From: Deltaproteobacteria bacterium
GTDB lineage: Bacteria; Myxococcota_A; Polyangia; Polyangiales; JADJMO01
DNA length: 64,000 nucleotides
Direction of reading: 5' to 3'
Assembly: GCA_025363655.1 (NCBI GenBank)
Contig: JANYDK010000147.1
Location: 124,001 to 188,000, forward strand
Shown here in pieces: positions 55,005 to 64,000 of this stretch. Under the pieces are notes generated by a model, which saw nothing but the letters and a program-made list of their open reading frames with translations, was not told the DNA's origin and did no database searches. The position numbers were made by a program, and so were the translations under genes. How positions within the stretch are numbered: the stretch's first letter is position 1; each line of letters starts with the position of its first letter.

Positions 55005-56294
55005 CTAAAAGGCTGCTTTCAGCCATCCCCAGAGACCCGATCGCGCGGCCTCCTGAGCTTCCTCGCGAACCTCGCCGCGGCCGCCCTTCGGGGACGCGGC
55101 GTGGGCGGGTTCTTCTTCGCGAATCGTGCCGAGCGCGATCGCCTGGGCGCCGTAGCGCGCGAGGCCGACGGCGGTGGCGAACTGCGGGCCGTGCGTGAGA
55201 TCGGTGAGGCCGCGGGTGCCGATCGGGTAGCCCCGACGCACCGGCATGCCGAGGATCTCTTCGCCGAGCTCGGTCATTCCTTCCATGAGCACGCCGCCGC
55301 CGCAGAGGACGACGCCGGCCGAGAGCTGCTCGAGATATCCGCTCTCTTCGAGCTGACGACGAACCACCGCGAAGATCTCTTCGACGCGCGGCTCGATGAT
55401 GTCGGCGAGGACGCGGCGAGGAACGCGGCGAGCGGCATAGCCACCGACGCCGGGAACTTCCATCTCCTCGTCGTCGGGGACCATGCGCCCGAGGGCGCAG
55501 CCGCGCGCGTGCTTCAGGCGCTCGGCCTCGGCCATCGGCGTGCGGAGTCCGGCGGCGATGTCGCTGGTGACGCTCATTCCGCCGACGGGAATGACGCTGG
55601 CGCCGACGATGCCGCCGTCGACGTAGAGGATGAGGTCGGTGGTGCCGCCGCCGATGTCGACGACCGCGACGCCGATCTCACGCTCGTCTTCGGTGAGCAC
55701 CGCTTCCGCCGAAGCGAGCGGCTCGAGGACGATGTCGGCCACCGTGAGGCCGCAGCGCTCGGCGCACTTGATGACGTTCTCGACGCAGGAGCGAGCCGCG
55801 GTGATCAGCTGCGCCTTCACTTCCAGGCGCACGCCGCTCATGCCGACCGGCTCGCGGATGCCGTCTTGCGTGTCGACGAGGTACTCGCAGGGGAGCACGT
55901 GGAGGATTTGACGGTCGGTGGCGATGGGGATCGCGCGAGCGTTCTCGAGGACGCGATCGACGTCGCCGCGGGTGACCTCGTTGCTCGAGATCGCGACCAC
56001 GCCGTTGCTCCCCTGAGCGCGGATGTGGCTCCCGGCGATGCCGGCGAACACCGTGCGAATCTCCACGCCGGCCATGTTCTGAGCTTCTTCGATGGCCTGA
56101 CGAATCGACTCGGTGGTCGATGCGACGTTGGCCACGACGCCCTTGCGGAGCCCCTTGCAGGGCACGTTGCCGACGCCGAGGATCTCCATTTCGGAGAAGG
56201 ACTCGCCGGGCACCGTTTTCACTTCGGCCACGACCGCGCACACCTTGGTGGTGCCGATGTCGAGTCCGACGACGATTTCACCCTGCTTTGCCAT
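55005..56294 (-). CDS. ftsA: Cell-division protein FtsA
   Basis: 429 residues. ATG 56292-56294 gives the family start MAKQGEIVVGLDIGTTKVCA; GGGAG lies upstream, and an ATG two codons earlier (56298-56300) is an alternative. The actin-like ATPase fold has phosphate 1 GLDIGTTK, phosphate 2 VVDIGGGTTDL and adenosine motif AGVVLCGGGVLMEGM. The C-terminal amphipathic helix SGLWGWLKAAF is the membrane-targeting sequence. FtsA tethers FtsZ filaments to the membrane. A hairpin with a T-run overlaps its last codons (55007-55024). Confidence 0.98.
   Translation of the reverse strand: MAKQGEIVVGLDIGTTKVCAVVAEVKTVPGESFSEMEILGVGNVPCKGLRKGVVANVASTTESIRQAIEEAQNMAGVEIRTVFAGIAGSHIRAQGSNGVVAISSNEVTRGDVDRVLENARAIPIATDRQILHVLPCEYLVDTQDGIREPVGMSGVRLEVKAQLITAARSCVENVIKCAERCGLTVADIVLEPLASAEAVLTEDEREIGVAVVDIGGGTTDLILYVDGGIVGASVIPVGGMSVTSDIAAGLRTPMAEAERLKHARGCALGRMVPDDEEMEVPGVGGYAARRVPRRVLADIIEPRVEEIFAVVRRQLEESGYLEQLSAGVVLCGGGVLMEGMTELGEEILGMPVRRGYPIGTRGLTDLTHGPQFATAVGLARYGAQAIALGTIREEEPAHAASPKGGRGEVREEAQEAARSGLWGWLKAAF
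55007..55024 (-). terminator. Small hairpin-plus-T-run in the last codons of ftsA
   Basis: On the minus strand GGCTGaaagCAGCC is a five-pair stem with a four-base loop, followed directly by TTTT, and it encodes the last residues of FtsA. It could stop or weaken read-through from the dcw operon into ftsZ. The stem is short. Confidence 0.4.
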
Positions 56295-56395
56295 CACCAT
56301 CAGCTCCCGACCTCGCCGCTGGTTTGCGGGCAAGTGGTCAAACGCGAACCGCCGACTTGCCCGCAACCTGTCAGCCTTCGTCCCAAGCGGCCAAG

Positions 56396-56411
56396 TTTCT
56401 GCGCGCAGAAA
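56396..56411. other. 16-base perfect palindrome between ftsQ and ftsA
   Basis: TTTCTGCGCGCAGAAA is fully self-complementary and lies in the 124-base gap 56295-56418, eight bases past the ftsQ stop and about 100 bases before the ftsA start. It could be an operator or an RNA hairpin; no function is shown. Confidence 0.4.
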
Positions 56412-56418
56412 AAAACCA

Positions 56419-57480
56419 TCACGGGCTCACCCCCTTCGCTCCGGCCTTTCCGGCAGCCTTGGCGAGGGCCTTGGGTTTGCCATTTTTGCCGTCTTTTCCC
56501 GCGTTTTTTGGCGCATCCTTCGGCGCGTCGTCGATCGTCACCTCGGCAGGAGGAAGGGCCGAGACGAGCCGCACGACGATGCGTTCGGCGTGCGTGTCGT
56601 CGTCGAGAAAGATGACCGTCGGACGCGCATTTCGACGCGCGAGCTCACCTTCGATGCGGAGGCCGAGGCGCACCTTCTGGCGATAGGGCGGCCGTCCGAA
56701 GACGACGCGCACGCCGCGCTTGCCGAGGACGACCGAGAGACCGCCGTCGGCGTCGACGTGCACCTCCTCGATGCGGCCGCCGTAGAGACCGACGCGCTCG
56801 ATCTCCGAGGAGAGATCGAGCGCGCGCTTCACGAGCTGCGCCGTCGCGTCGCGATCACCTCCCGCGTCGCCTTCGGTGATGCCGGTGACGATCGGGAGAT
56901 CGCTCGGATCGCCCGGCTCGAAGCGCTTGAAGAGCTGCCCCTGCGCGGTGGCGAGGAAGATGCCGCTCGGCAGCGAGACCATCGACGCCGCCTCGCGCTC
57001 GACGATCTCGATGGTGAGGCTCGAGGGGAGCCTTCGTGCCAGCGTCGCGCGCTCGATCCACGGATCGCGTTCGAGCTTGGCGCGCGCGCCGTCGAGATCG
57101 AGATCGACCACGTTCTGACCGAGCGAGATCCCGGCGGTCTCGGTGACCCACTCGGTCGCGTGCCTCTTCGCGCCGACGATGCGGAGATCTTTGAGGCCGA
57201 AGCGCGGACTGGTGGTGACGTAACGACGTGCCGCGACCGCGGCGACGACGCCGGCAGCGAGCACCGCAGCGGCGAGCACGACCCGTCCGACGAGGCGCAG
57301 CCTTCGCCAGAGGAGCTCCGGATCCCAGGGCTTTTCCGGCGTTCCATCCTTGCGCGCGACGCGCGCGACGCGCACGTTGCCCTTGCTGCCCTCGCGTTCT
57401 TCACGCGAGACCACGCGCCGATTGCTCGGCAAAGCGGGCACCGACGACGCCGACGACGATGGACGCGACGAGGTGCTCAT
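56419..57480 (-). CDS. ftsQ: Cell-division protein FtsQ
   Basis: 353 residues. A cytoplasmic N-terminus rich in Ser and Arg, one membrane helix ([20 protein letters not shown], about 66-85), then a POTRA domain ([19 protein letters not shown]) and FtsQ/DivIB domain ([35 protein letters not shown]). The C-terminal 45 residues are a Lys/Ala/Gly-rich tail ([20 protein letters not shown]) longer than in E. coli FtsQ. It bridges early and late divisome proteins. Its start overlaps murC by four bases. Confidence 0.9.
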   Translation of the reverse strand: MSTSSRPSSSASSVPALPSNRRVVSREEREGSKGNVRVARVARKDGTPEKPWDPELLWRRLRLVGRVVLAAAVLAAGVVAAVAARRYVTTSPRFGLKDLRIVGAKRHATEWVTETAGISLGQNVVDLDLDGARAKLERDPWIERATLARRLPSSLTIEIVEREAASMVSLPSGIFLATAQGQLFKRFEPGDPSDLPIVTGITEGDAGGDRDATAQLVKRALDLSSEIERVGLYGGRIEEVHVDADGGLSVVLGKRGVRVVFGRPPYRQKVRLGLRIEGELARRNARPTVIFLDDDTHAERIVVRLVSALPPAEVTIDDAPKDAPKNAGKDGKNGKPKALAKAAGKAGAKGVSP

Positions 57481-58877
57481 GGAGTCCCGCCCGAGAGCCG
57501 CGCGTGGAGCTCGCGCACGGTCTTGTTGATGTCACCAGCGCCGAGCGCGATCACGAGATCGCCCGGCTGCACGATCTTGGCGAGCTCTTCGGTGACCTGC
57601 GCGCGCGAGGCGACGAAGGTGACGTCGTGATGCCCGTGCGCGCGGACGTTGTCGGCGAGGTTCTCCCCGGTGGCCCCGACGATCGGCGCTTCGCCAGCAG
57701 CGTAGACCTCGGTGATGAAGAGCTTGTCGGCGCGGTTGAAGGCGCGCGAGAACTCGCTCATCAGCGCGTGGGTGCGCGTGTAACGGTGCGGTTGGAAGGC
57801 GACGACGATGCGACGTCCACCGGCGTCGAGATCACCATACGCACGGCGCGCGGCTTCGAGGGTGGCCTCGACCTCGGCCGGGTGGTGGCCATAGTCGTCG
57901 ACGAGCGTGATGCCGTTCACTTCACCGACGATGGTGAAGCGGCGCTGGACGCCTTCGAAGGACGCGAGCGCCTCGCGGACGACGTCGAGCGGCACCTCGA
58001 GCTCGTCGGCGACGGCGATCGCCGCCAACGTGTTGAGCACGTTGTGCGCGCCCGGCATCCGCACTTCGAAATCGCCGAGCCGCTCGTGGCGTCGATAGGC
58101 GGAGAAGCGCGTCGAGAGGCCATGATAAGCGACGTGCGCCGCGCGGTAGTCGGCCTGCGCCGAGAGCCCGTAGGTGACGTGCCTGCGCACGAGCCGCGGC
58201 AAAATCGCCTGCACCTGCGGGTGATCGAGGCAGAGGACGCCGAGGCCGTAGAAGGGCACCTGCTCGACGAAGGTGACGAATGCGTCCTTCAGCGCCTCGA
58301 AGCTGCCGTAGTGATCGAGGTGCTCGGGATCGATGTTGGTGACGACGGCGATGGTCGGCGTCAAACGGAGGAACGAGCCGTCCGATTCGTCGGCCTCGGC
58401 GACGAGGATGTCCCCCTGCCCGAGCCGCGCGTTGGAGCCGAGCGCGTTGACCTTGCCGCCGACGACGACGGTCGGATCGAGGCCGGCGGCGCGGAGCACG
58501 GTGGCGACGAGCGAGGTGGTGGTGGTCTTTCCGTGGGAGCCGGCGACAGCGACGCCGTGCTTCAATCGCATCAGCTCGGCGAGCATCTCGGCGCGTTGGA
58601 TGACGGGCGTCATGCGACGCCGCGCCTCGAGAATTTCCGGGTTGTCCGGGCGCACGGCGCTGGAGATGACGACGACGTCGGCGTCCTTCACGTTCTCCGC
58701 TCGATGCCCGACGTCGACCCGCACGCCGAGCCCCTCGAGGCGCCGCGTGACGTCCGAAGCCTTCAAGTCGGAGCCAGACACGGCGAAGTCGAGCGAGCAG
58801 AGGATCTCGGCGATCCCGCTCATGCCGATACCGCCGATGCCGACGAAGTGAACGTGGCGGACGCGACCGCGGAACAT
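57477..58877 (-). CDS. murC: UDP-N-acetylmuramate-L-alanine ligase
   Basis: 466 residues, normal for MurC. N-terminal nucleotide-binding motif [20 protein letters not shown]-loop [12 protein letters not shown], central [13 protein letters not shown] and [12 protein letters not shown], and C-terminal [14 protein letters not shown] with QPHRYTRT. It adds L-Ala to UDP-MurNAc using ATP. In many bacteria murB and ddl follow murC in the dcw cluster, but here murC is followed at once by ftsQ. The start codon overlaps the murG stop by one base (TGATG). Confidence 0.97.
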   Translation of the reverse strand: MFRGRVRHVHFVGIGGIGMSGIAEILCSLDFAVSGSDLKASDVTRRLEGLGVRVDVGHRAENVKDADVVVISSAVRPDNPEILEARRRMTPVIQRAEMLAELMRLKHGVAVAGSHGKTTTTSLVATVLRAAGLDPTVVVGGKVNALGSNARLGQGDILVAEADESDGSFLRLTPTIAVVTNIDPEHLDHYGSFEALKDAFVTFVEQVPFYGLGVLCLDHPQVQAILPRLVRRHVTYGLSAQADYRAAHVAYHGLSTRFSAYRRHERLGDFEVRMPGAHNVLNTLAAIAVADELEVPLDVVREALASFEGVQRRFTIVGEVNGITLVDDYGHHPAEVEATLEAARRAYGDLDAGGRRIVVAFQPHRYTRTHALMSEFSRAFNRADKLFITEVYAAGEAPIVGATGENLADNVRAHGHHDVTFVASRAQVTEELAKIVQPGDLVIALGAGDINKTVRELHARLSGGTP

Positions 58878-60169
58878 CAGTGACTCCCCTTCTTCGTCTG
58901 AGCCTTGTTCTGATCCGACTGGCCCGAGGGCATGTGCAGAAAGTCTTCGAGGAGCTCGCGGGTGATGCGCGTGGCAGCGTCGGGCACGCCGCGCGCACGG
59001 GCCGCGGTGGTCATCGCCGCGCGCTTCTTCGGATCCCGACAGAGGGTCCGCATCGCCTCATGCAGAGCCGCAACATCCGCTTTTTCCTGGCGAATCGCGA
59101 TCGCTGCTCCCGCACCGGCGAGCGCTTCGGCGTTGGCAGCCTGATGATCGTCAGCGGCGAAGGGATAGGGCACGAGGATCGCCGGCCGACCGATGGCGCA
59201 GAGCTCGGCGCAGGTCAGCGCACCCGAGCGCGCGACGACGAAGTCCGCACCGGCGAGCGCGGCCGGCACGTCGGCGATGAACTCGGTGACGGTGACCTCG
59301 AGCTTCTTCTCGCCATACTCGAGGCGCTGAGGGCCGCCCGAGTCTTGCTGCGGACTCGCGTTCTTCTTCGGTTCGTTGCGCTCGCCCTTGCGCCGCGCGC
59401 GCTCGAGATCGTCTTCGGTGGCATCGGCCGCGATCGCGCGTGCGCTCTCGGAGGCAAACGCCTGTTCGTAGCGCTTCTTCACCTCGGCATCGCGACCGCG
59501 CCCCGCCTGGTGCGTGACCCTGAGCCGCTCGGTCTGGGCGAGGCGAGAGATGGCGGCAGGCAGCGTCTGGTTGAGGTGCTCGGCGCCCTGACTGCCACCC
59601 ATAATCAAAATATGAATCGTCTCGCCCGCAGCGCGCGGCGCGGTCGGCATGAAGCCTTCACGCAGTGGGACACCGAGCGCGCGCGCCTTGTCACCGAGCG
59701 TGCTCCCCGCTTCGGCGAACCCGACGTAGATGCGCTTGGCGACCGGCGCGAGGAGCTTCTGCGTCAGCCCCGCGGTGCGGTTCGGTTCGAGGAGGACGAC
59801 CGGGACCCCGAGGGCCGCCGCGGCGAGCGAGACGGGCCCCGCCGCGTAGCCGCCGATCGAGACCACCAACCTCGGGCGCTTCTTCATCACGATCGCCGTC
59901 GCCCGCGCGGTGGCGGCAGCCGCGACGACGCCACCCTTGAGCGCACCGAAGATCGACCGGCCCTTGAGCGGCTCGATCGGGAGGGTCTCGAGGACGAACC
60001 CTCGCTCGGGAACGACGCGCGCTTCGAGGCCGCGCTCGGTGCCGACGAAGACGAGCTCCAACGAAGGCGCCAGCCGCGCGAACGCCTCCGCCAGCGCAAG
60101 CAGCGGGAAAACATGGCCTCCCGTGCCTCCCCCGGCGAAGAGGACGCGCGCGCCGCTTTTCGTGATCAC
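58877..60169 (-). CDS. murG: UDP-GlcNAc:undecaprenyl-PP-MurNAc-pentapeptide GlcNAc transferase
   Basis: 430 residues against about 355 for E. coli MurG. GT28-family motifs are in order: [10 protein letters not shown] (about 14-22), [24 protein letters not shown] and [17 protein letters not shown] with [12 protein letters not shown]. The excess length comes mostly from a charged insertion at about residues 243-290 ([20 protein letters not shown]) inside the C-terminal nucleotide-sugar domain. A Lys/Gln-rich tail closes the protein. It makes lipid II at the inner face of the membrane. It overlaps both ftsW and murC. Confidence 0.95.
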   Translation of the reverse strand: MITKSGARVLFAGGGTGGHVFPLLALAEAFARLAPSLELVFVGTERGLEARVVPERGFVLETLPIEPLKGRSIFGALKGGVVAAAATARATAIVMKKRPRLVVSIGGYAAGPVSLAAAALGVPVVLLEPNRTAGLTQKLLAPVAKRIYVGFAEAGSTLGDKARALGVPLREGFMPTAPRAAGETIHILIMGGSQGAEHLNQTLPAAISRLAQTERLRVTHQAGRGRDAEVKKRYEQAFASESARAIAADATEDDLERARRKGERNEPKKNASPQQDSGGPQRLEYGEKKLEVTVTEFIADVPAALAGADFVVARSGALTCAELCAIGRPAILVPYPFAADDHQAANAEALAGAGAAIAIRQEKADVAALHEAMRTLCRDPKKRAAMTTAARARGVPDAATRITRELLEDFLHMPSGQSDQNKAQTKKGSH

Positions 60170-61452
60170 GAGGTCGCCTCGTTCGAGCTCGAGCTCGAGC
60201 TCCCATTCGAGGTCACGTTCCCAGTCGAGCCATCGACCGAACGACGCGGATCGTTCTCGCGGTCGAGGTGCTCCCGATCGACCTGTCGGCTGACCGAGAG
60301 GAGGACGCCGGCGGCGATGGCGTTGACGAGGAGCGACGAGCCACCGAAGGAGATGAACGGCAGCGCCAGGCCCTTGGTCGGGAGGAGCGACATCGCCATC
60401 GCCAGGTTGACCAGCGCCTGCACCGCGAAGAGCGTCGAGATGCCGAACGCGAGGTAGGTGCCGTAGTCGTCACGCGCGCGGAAGGCCGTGCGCACGCCGC
60501 GGTAGACGAGGCAGACGTACGCCGTGCAGAGGCAGACGACGCCGACGAAGCCGAGCTCCTCGCCGATGACCGCGCCGACGAAGTCGGTGTGCGCTTCCGG
60601 CAGATAGAGAATCTGCAGCCCTTTGCCGAGCCCGAGCCCGAACGTCTCGCCCGAGCCAAACGACATGCGGGCCTGGAAAGGCTGGTAGGCGAGGTCCTGA
60701 CGGTGCGCCTCCATGTCGAGCCAGGCGACGACGCGCTGCCAGCGATACTCCTTGAAGCGCACGACCGCGGCGCCGGCGACCGAGCCGATGATGGTGGCGC
60801 CGAGGATGTAACCGACCTTCGCGCCCGCGACGAAGAGGAGCGTGAACGTGAGGAGGAGAAGGACGACCGCGCTCCCGAAGTCGGGCTGCTTCATGCACAG
60901 CACCATGAGGAAGCCGGCCATCAACAAGTGCGGGAGGAAGCCGATGCTGAACGTCTTGACGCCGTCGCCCTTCTTCGCGAGCGAATAGGCGAGCCAAAGC
61001 ACGAGCGCGAGCTTGGCCAGCTCGGCCGGCTGGATGTGCACCGGACCGACGGCGAGCCAGCGCGTCGCGCCACCGCCCTTCGACCCGAAGCCGAGGACGC
61101 ACGCGCTCATGAGCGCGACCACGCCGCCGAGGAACCAATAGGTGAGCCCGCGCAGGCGGTGGTAGTCGATGCGGGAGATCAGCCACGTCAGCGAGAGCCC
61201 GACGAGCGCGTAGATCACCTGACGCTTGAGGAAGAACTGTGCGTCCTTGTGCTGGACGGTCGCTTCGATCGCGCTCGCCGAGTAGACCATCACCACCCCG
61301 AAGGCGATGAGCCCGACGACGAGCGCCGCCATGACCGGATCGACGGAGCCTTGCGTCGCCCACAGCGCCTCCCAGCGCGCCTCCAGGCGAGCAAGAATTC
61401 CAGGCTTTTCGTCGATCGCCGGGGTCTCTTTGGTGCTGGTGGTGGCGCTCAC
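60166..61452 (-). CDS. ftsW: Lipid II polymerase FtsW
   Basis: 428 residues, SEDS family. About ten membrane helices follow an N-terminal cytoplasmic stretch. Signature blocks: VMVYSASAIEATV, FFLKRQVIYALVG, VGPVHIQPAELAKLALVLWLA, KQPDFGSAVVLLL, SFGSGETFGLGLGKGLQ, EAHTDFVGAVIGEELGFVG and GLALPFISFGGSSLL. FtsW polymerises septal peptidoglycan with a partner PBP, whose gene (ftsI) is not in the window. The start overlaps the murD stop by four bases, and the end overlaps murG. A Ser/Asn/Glu tail closes it. Confidence 0.97.
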   Translation of the reverse strand: MSATTSTKETPAIDEKPGILARLEARWEALWATQGSVDPVMAALVVGLIAFGVVMVYSASAIEATVQHKDAQFFLKRQVIYALVGLSLTWLISRIDYHRLRGLTYWFLGGVVALMSACVLGFGSKGGGATRWLAVGPVHIQPAELAKLALVLWLAYSLAKKGDGVKTFSIGFLPHLLMAGFLMVLCMKQPDFGSAVVLLLLTFTLLFVAGAKVGYILGATIIGSVAGAAVVRFKEYRWQRVVAWLDMEAHRQDLAYQPFQARMSFGSGETFGLGLGKGLQILYLPEAHTDFVGAVIGEELGFVGVVCLCTAYVCLVYRGVRTAFRARDDYGTYLAFGISTLFAVQALVNLAMAMSLLPTKGLALPFISFGGSSLLVNAIAAGVLLSVSRQVDREHLDRENDPRRSVDGSTGNVTSNGSSSSSSNEATS

Positions 61453-62885
61453 GACGAACCTCCGGGCAGGCGCGCGCGCACGGCGGCGACGAAGACGTCA
61501 CCACGGTGCTTGTAGTCGCGGAACATGTCGAAGCTCGAACAGGCCGGAGAGAGGAGCACCGCGTCGCCCGCGATCGCCAAGCGCGCCGCGCGCTCGACGG
61601 CCTCTTCCATCGAAGAGGCCCGCAGGACGACGAAAGAGCTCGGGAGACCGGCGCGAGCCGCGCGCATGATCTCCGGCGCCGCTTCGCCGAGGACCACGAG
61701 CGCGCGTCCCCTCCGCGCGAGCGACTCGACGAGAGGCGCGTAGGTGCCACCCTTGTCGCGACCGCCGGCGATGAGCACCGCGCGTGCGCCATCACCGAGC
61801 GAGAGCCCATCGAGCGCCGTCACCGCTGCGCCGACGTTGGTCCCCTTGGAGTCGTCGAAATAGCGGACGCCGTCGATTTCGGCGACCAACGTCGTGCGAT
61901 GGGGGAGTCCACGAAAGGCACGAATCGCCGGGGGAAAGAGCCGTGGATCGACGCCCACCGCGGCCACCGCAGCCCACGCCGCGCAGAGGTTGGTGACGTT
62001 GTGACGACCCTCGAGACGAAGGTCGCCGAGGGAGATCTGGACATTCCTGACATGGTCGACGATCTGGTCGCCGACGAGGCCGATCGAGGCCGCCGGAGCC
62101 GGTCCGTCGACGAGCTCGAGACGTCCTCCTCCGAGCGAGGCGAGGCGGGCCGAGAGCGGGTCGCCATGAGGAACCACTGCGACGTCGCCGTCGGTCTGCG
62201 CGCGGAAGGCGTTGCCCTTGGCCGCCGCGTAGGCTTCGAAGGACGGATAGCGGTCGAGGTGATCGGCAGTCACGTTGAGGAGCACCGACGCGCGCGGGCG
62301 GAAGCCGGCGATGCGCTCGACCTGGAACGACGAAACCTCGACGACCGCGACGCCTCCCTGCGCGACCCCGGGATCGTTCTCGAGCACCGCCTGTGCGAGC
62401 GGAGTACCGAGGTTTCCGCCGGCAAAAACAGGCTTTCCGCTCACGCGCGCGAGCGCTGCGGCGAGCTCGGTGGTGGTGCTCTTGCCGTTGGTGCCGCCGA
62501 CCGCGATCAGCTCGGCATCGACGTACCAGGAGGCGAGCTCGAGCTCGGAGACGATTCGAGCGCCACGACGTTCGGCGTCGCGGAGGAACGGCTGGTTGGG
62601 GACGCCCGGCGAGACGACGACGAGATCGGCGCCCACCAAATCGACGCCCTCGTGTCCCCCGACCGCGAGCACGATGCCTTCGCTCTCGAGCTGTGCCGCG
62701 ACTCTTTCGATCGCCTGACGTGGACGAACGTCGGTGACGAGGACGTCGGCTCCCTTGGCGCGCGAGAGGCGAGCCGCCGCTTCGCCCGAAGCGCCGAGCC
62801 CGACGACGACCACGCGTGCGCCAGCGAGGCTCTTTTTCGCCTGCAAAACGGGCGAAGTGAGCGAGGTCGGCTGGGTGGAGGTCAT
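61449..62885 (-). CDS. murD: UDP-N-acetylmuramoylalanine-D-glutamate ligase
   Basis: 478 residues. N-terminal VVVVGLGASGEAAARL, ATP loop AVGGTNGKSTTTEL, substrate-binding VVEVSSFQVERI and TADHLDRYPS, then DDSKGTNVGAAVTAL and GGRDKGGTY. The last 20 residues include LSPACSSFDMFRDYKHRGD, the usual MurD ending. It adds D-Glu to UDP-MurNAc-L-Ala. It lies four bases after mraY and overlaps ftsW, so it is inside the dcw operon. Confidence 0.97.
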   Translation of the reverse strand: MTSTQPTSLTSPVLQAKKSLAGARVVVVGLGASGEAAARLSRAKGADVLVTDVRPRQAIERVAAQLESEGIVLAVGGHEGVDLVGADLVVVSPGVPNQPFLRDAERRGARIVSELELASWYVDAELIAVGGTNGKSTTTELAAALARVSGKPVFAGGNLGTPLAQAVLENDPGVAQGGVAVVEVSSFQVERIAGFRPRASVLLNVTADHLDRYPSFEAYAAAKGNAFRAQTDGDVAVVPHGDPLSARLASLGGGRLELVDGPAPAASIGLVGDQIVDHVRNVQISLGDLRLEGRHNVTNLCAAWAAVAAVGVDPRLFPPAIRAFRGLPHRTTLVAEIDGVRYFDDSKGTNVGAAVTALDGLSLGDGARAVLIAGGRDKGGTYAPLVESLARRGRALVVLGEAAPEIMRAARAGLPSSFVVLRASSMEEAVERAARLAIAGDAVLLSPACSSFDMFRDYKHRGDVFVAAVRARLPGGSS

Positions 62886-62889
62886 CGGC

Positions 62890-64000
62890 TCACCGCAACT
62901 TCAGCTGCGCGATGGAGACCAGCGCGAGGAGGATGGTGATGATCCAGAACCGGACGACGATCTTCGTCTCCGGCCAACCGAGCTTCTCGAGGTGGTGATG
63001 GAAGGGCGCGCGGAGGAAGAGCCGCTTGCCGGTCCCGGTGATTCGCCTCGTCGCCTTGAAGTACGTCGTCTGCAGGAAGCTCGACCCGGCCTCGACGACG
63101 AAGACCCCACCGAGGATGAGGCTGAGGAGCTCGCTCTTCGTCAAGACGGCGCACATCCCGAGACCGCCGCCGAGGGCGAGCGCACCGACGTCGCCCATGA
63201 AGACGCTGGCGGGGAAGGAGTTGAACCACAAAAAGCCGACACCGGCGCCGATCATCGCGCCGCAATAGACGGTCAGCTCACTCGCGTTCCCGATGGCAGG
63301 AATGTCCAGATAGTTCGCCACCGAGAAGTGCACGTCGGGGTGGGAGATCGCCTGACGAACCTCGGGCGAGACGTTGAGGTACTTGGCGAGCGCGATGCCG
63401 CTGAAGGTGACGCCGGTGAGGTAGGCGATGATCAGGTACGTGCCGGCGTTGATGATCACCGGGCCGATCGCGAGGCCATCGGCGCCGTCGGTGAGGTTGA
63501 CGCCGTTCGACATGCCGACGACGACGACGAGCGCGAACGAGATGTAGAGCCACCCCGGGAGCACGATCGGGTGCTTCGAGAAGGCGAGGAACGGCACCGC
63601 CAAATGGGTGCGAATTTCCAGCCAATCGGCAGGCAGCCCGGCGCGCGGCATGAAGACGTAGGCGAGCGCCGCGCCGCCGACGAGGAACTGACCGACGAGC
63701 TTGTAGCGACCGGCGAGCCCTGCCGAGCTGCGCTGGTGAATCTTCAGATAGTCGTCGAGGTACCCGATGACGCCGTAGCCCGCGGTGACCGCGGCGGTGG
63801 CCCAGACGAAGACGTTGTGCGGGTCGGCCCAGAGGATGGTGGGCACCAGCATGCAAAGGAGGACGAGCGCCCCACCCATCGTCGGCGTGCCGCGCTTCAC
63901 CTGGTGGTGCGCCGCCTCGTCTTCCCGAACGACCTGCCCGATCTGCTTTTTTTGCAGCTCGCGGATGAACCACGGGCTCATGACGAAGCTCATGAGCATG
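62890..64000 (-). CDS. mraY: Phospho-MurNAc-pentapeptide transferase (5' end outside window)
   Basis: 369 or more residues. The first ATG in the window (63997-63999) is probably internal: the text after it (FVMSPWFIRELQKKQIGQVVRED) matches a point some 40-50 residues into E. coli MraY, after its first helix. Conserved blocks follow: KRGTPTMGG, GYGVIGYLDDYLKI, GMSNGVNLTDGADGL, FLWFNSFPASVFMGDVGALALGGGLG and FLRAPFHHHLEKLGW. MraY makes lipid I on the inner membrane. Its 5' end lies beyond base 64000. Confidence 0.95.
   Translation of the reverse strand, partial: MLMSFVMSPWFIRELQKKQIGQVVREDEAAHHQVKRGTPTMGGALVLLCMLVPTILWADPHNVFVWATAAVTAGYGVIGYLDDYLKIHQRSSAGLAGRYKLVGQFLVGGAALAYVFMPRAGLPADWLEIRTHLAVPFLAFSKHPIVLPGWLYISFALVVVVGMSNGVNLTDGADGLAIGPVIINAGTYLIIAYLTGVTFSGIALAKYLNVSPEVRQAISHPDVHFSVANYLDIPAIGNASELTVYCGAMIGAGVGFLWFNSFPASVFMGDVGALALGGGLGMCAVLTKSELLSLILGGVFVVEAGSSFLQTTYFKATRRITGTGKRLFLRAPFHHHLEKLGWPETKIVVRFWIITILLALVSIAQLKLR

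Noticed and set aside
63997..63999. ATG at the right edge as the true mraY start
   Set aside because: The residues after it align to a point past the first helix of E. coli MraY, so the true start lies outside the window.

Overview
The window is a G+C-rich bacterial chromosome segment, densely coded on both strands. It carries no rRNA, tRNA, CRISPR array or insertion sequence that I can see. The gene content points to a myxobacterium (Myxococcota), most likely of the Polyangiales type. The evidence is three eukaryote-like Ser/Thr kinases, many large lipoproteins with Asp/Thr-rich stalks, an IgGFc-binding-type lipoprotein, a FrzS-like pseudo-receiver/coiled-coil protein, a DACNV-type diadenylate cyclase, a fused homocysteine methyltransferase/MTHF reductase, and codon use dominated by G or C at third positions. 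This placement is inference from gene families, not from a marker RNA.

Layout. 1-6.5 kb: surface lipoproteins, including two tandem paralogues with beta-propeller-like repeats and an IPT/TIG plus IgGFc-binding pair. 6.5-12.5 kb: a small DUF4288-like gene, a compact UvrD-type helicase overlapping a membrane Ser/Thr kinase, and a bifunctional Rel (ppGpp) enzyme. 12.7-21.9 kb: a phospholipase C/acid phosphatase-type lipoprotein, an unknown membrane protein, a TonB-like protein, the FrzS-like protein, a polysaccharide deacetylase and a C-type-lectin lipoprotein. 22.0-26.9 kb: a five-gene ABC cluster (adaptor, FtsX-type permease, LolD/MacB-type ATPase, second ATPase, FetB-type permease). 27.1-30.8 kb: kinase, TPR partner and Cys-rich lipoprotein. 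30.8-35.6 kb: diadenylate cyclase divergent from a TolC-type gene, a LecA-like lipoprotein, YbeY and an HU-like protein. 35.7-41.6 kb: Lnt, a DinG-like helicase and a TonB-dependent receptor. 41.6-48.4 kb: a second kinase/TPR pair, a PstS-like lipoprotein, an acetyltransferase and the methionine/folate fusion enzyme. 48.5-53.3 kb: a tight J-domain / HEAT-repeat / HD-GYP operon. 53.5-64.0 kb: the division and cell-wall (dcw) cluster transcribed mraY-murD-ftsW-murG-murC-ftsQ-ftsA-ftsZ on the minus strand, with murB and ddl absent from it.

Functional threads. The dcw genes are chained by 1-4 base overlaps up to ftsQ. A small hairpin-plus-T-run lies in the last codons of ftsA, followed by an unusually A+T-rich gap that probably carries a separate ftsZ promoter. 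Two kinase genes are each followed, with overlapping ends, by paralogous TPR/two-helix proteins ending in FGSF, which suggests a repeated kinase-partner module. A roughly 62-base double-hairpin repeat occurs twice, 14.5 kb apart, and may be a dispersed REP-like element.
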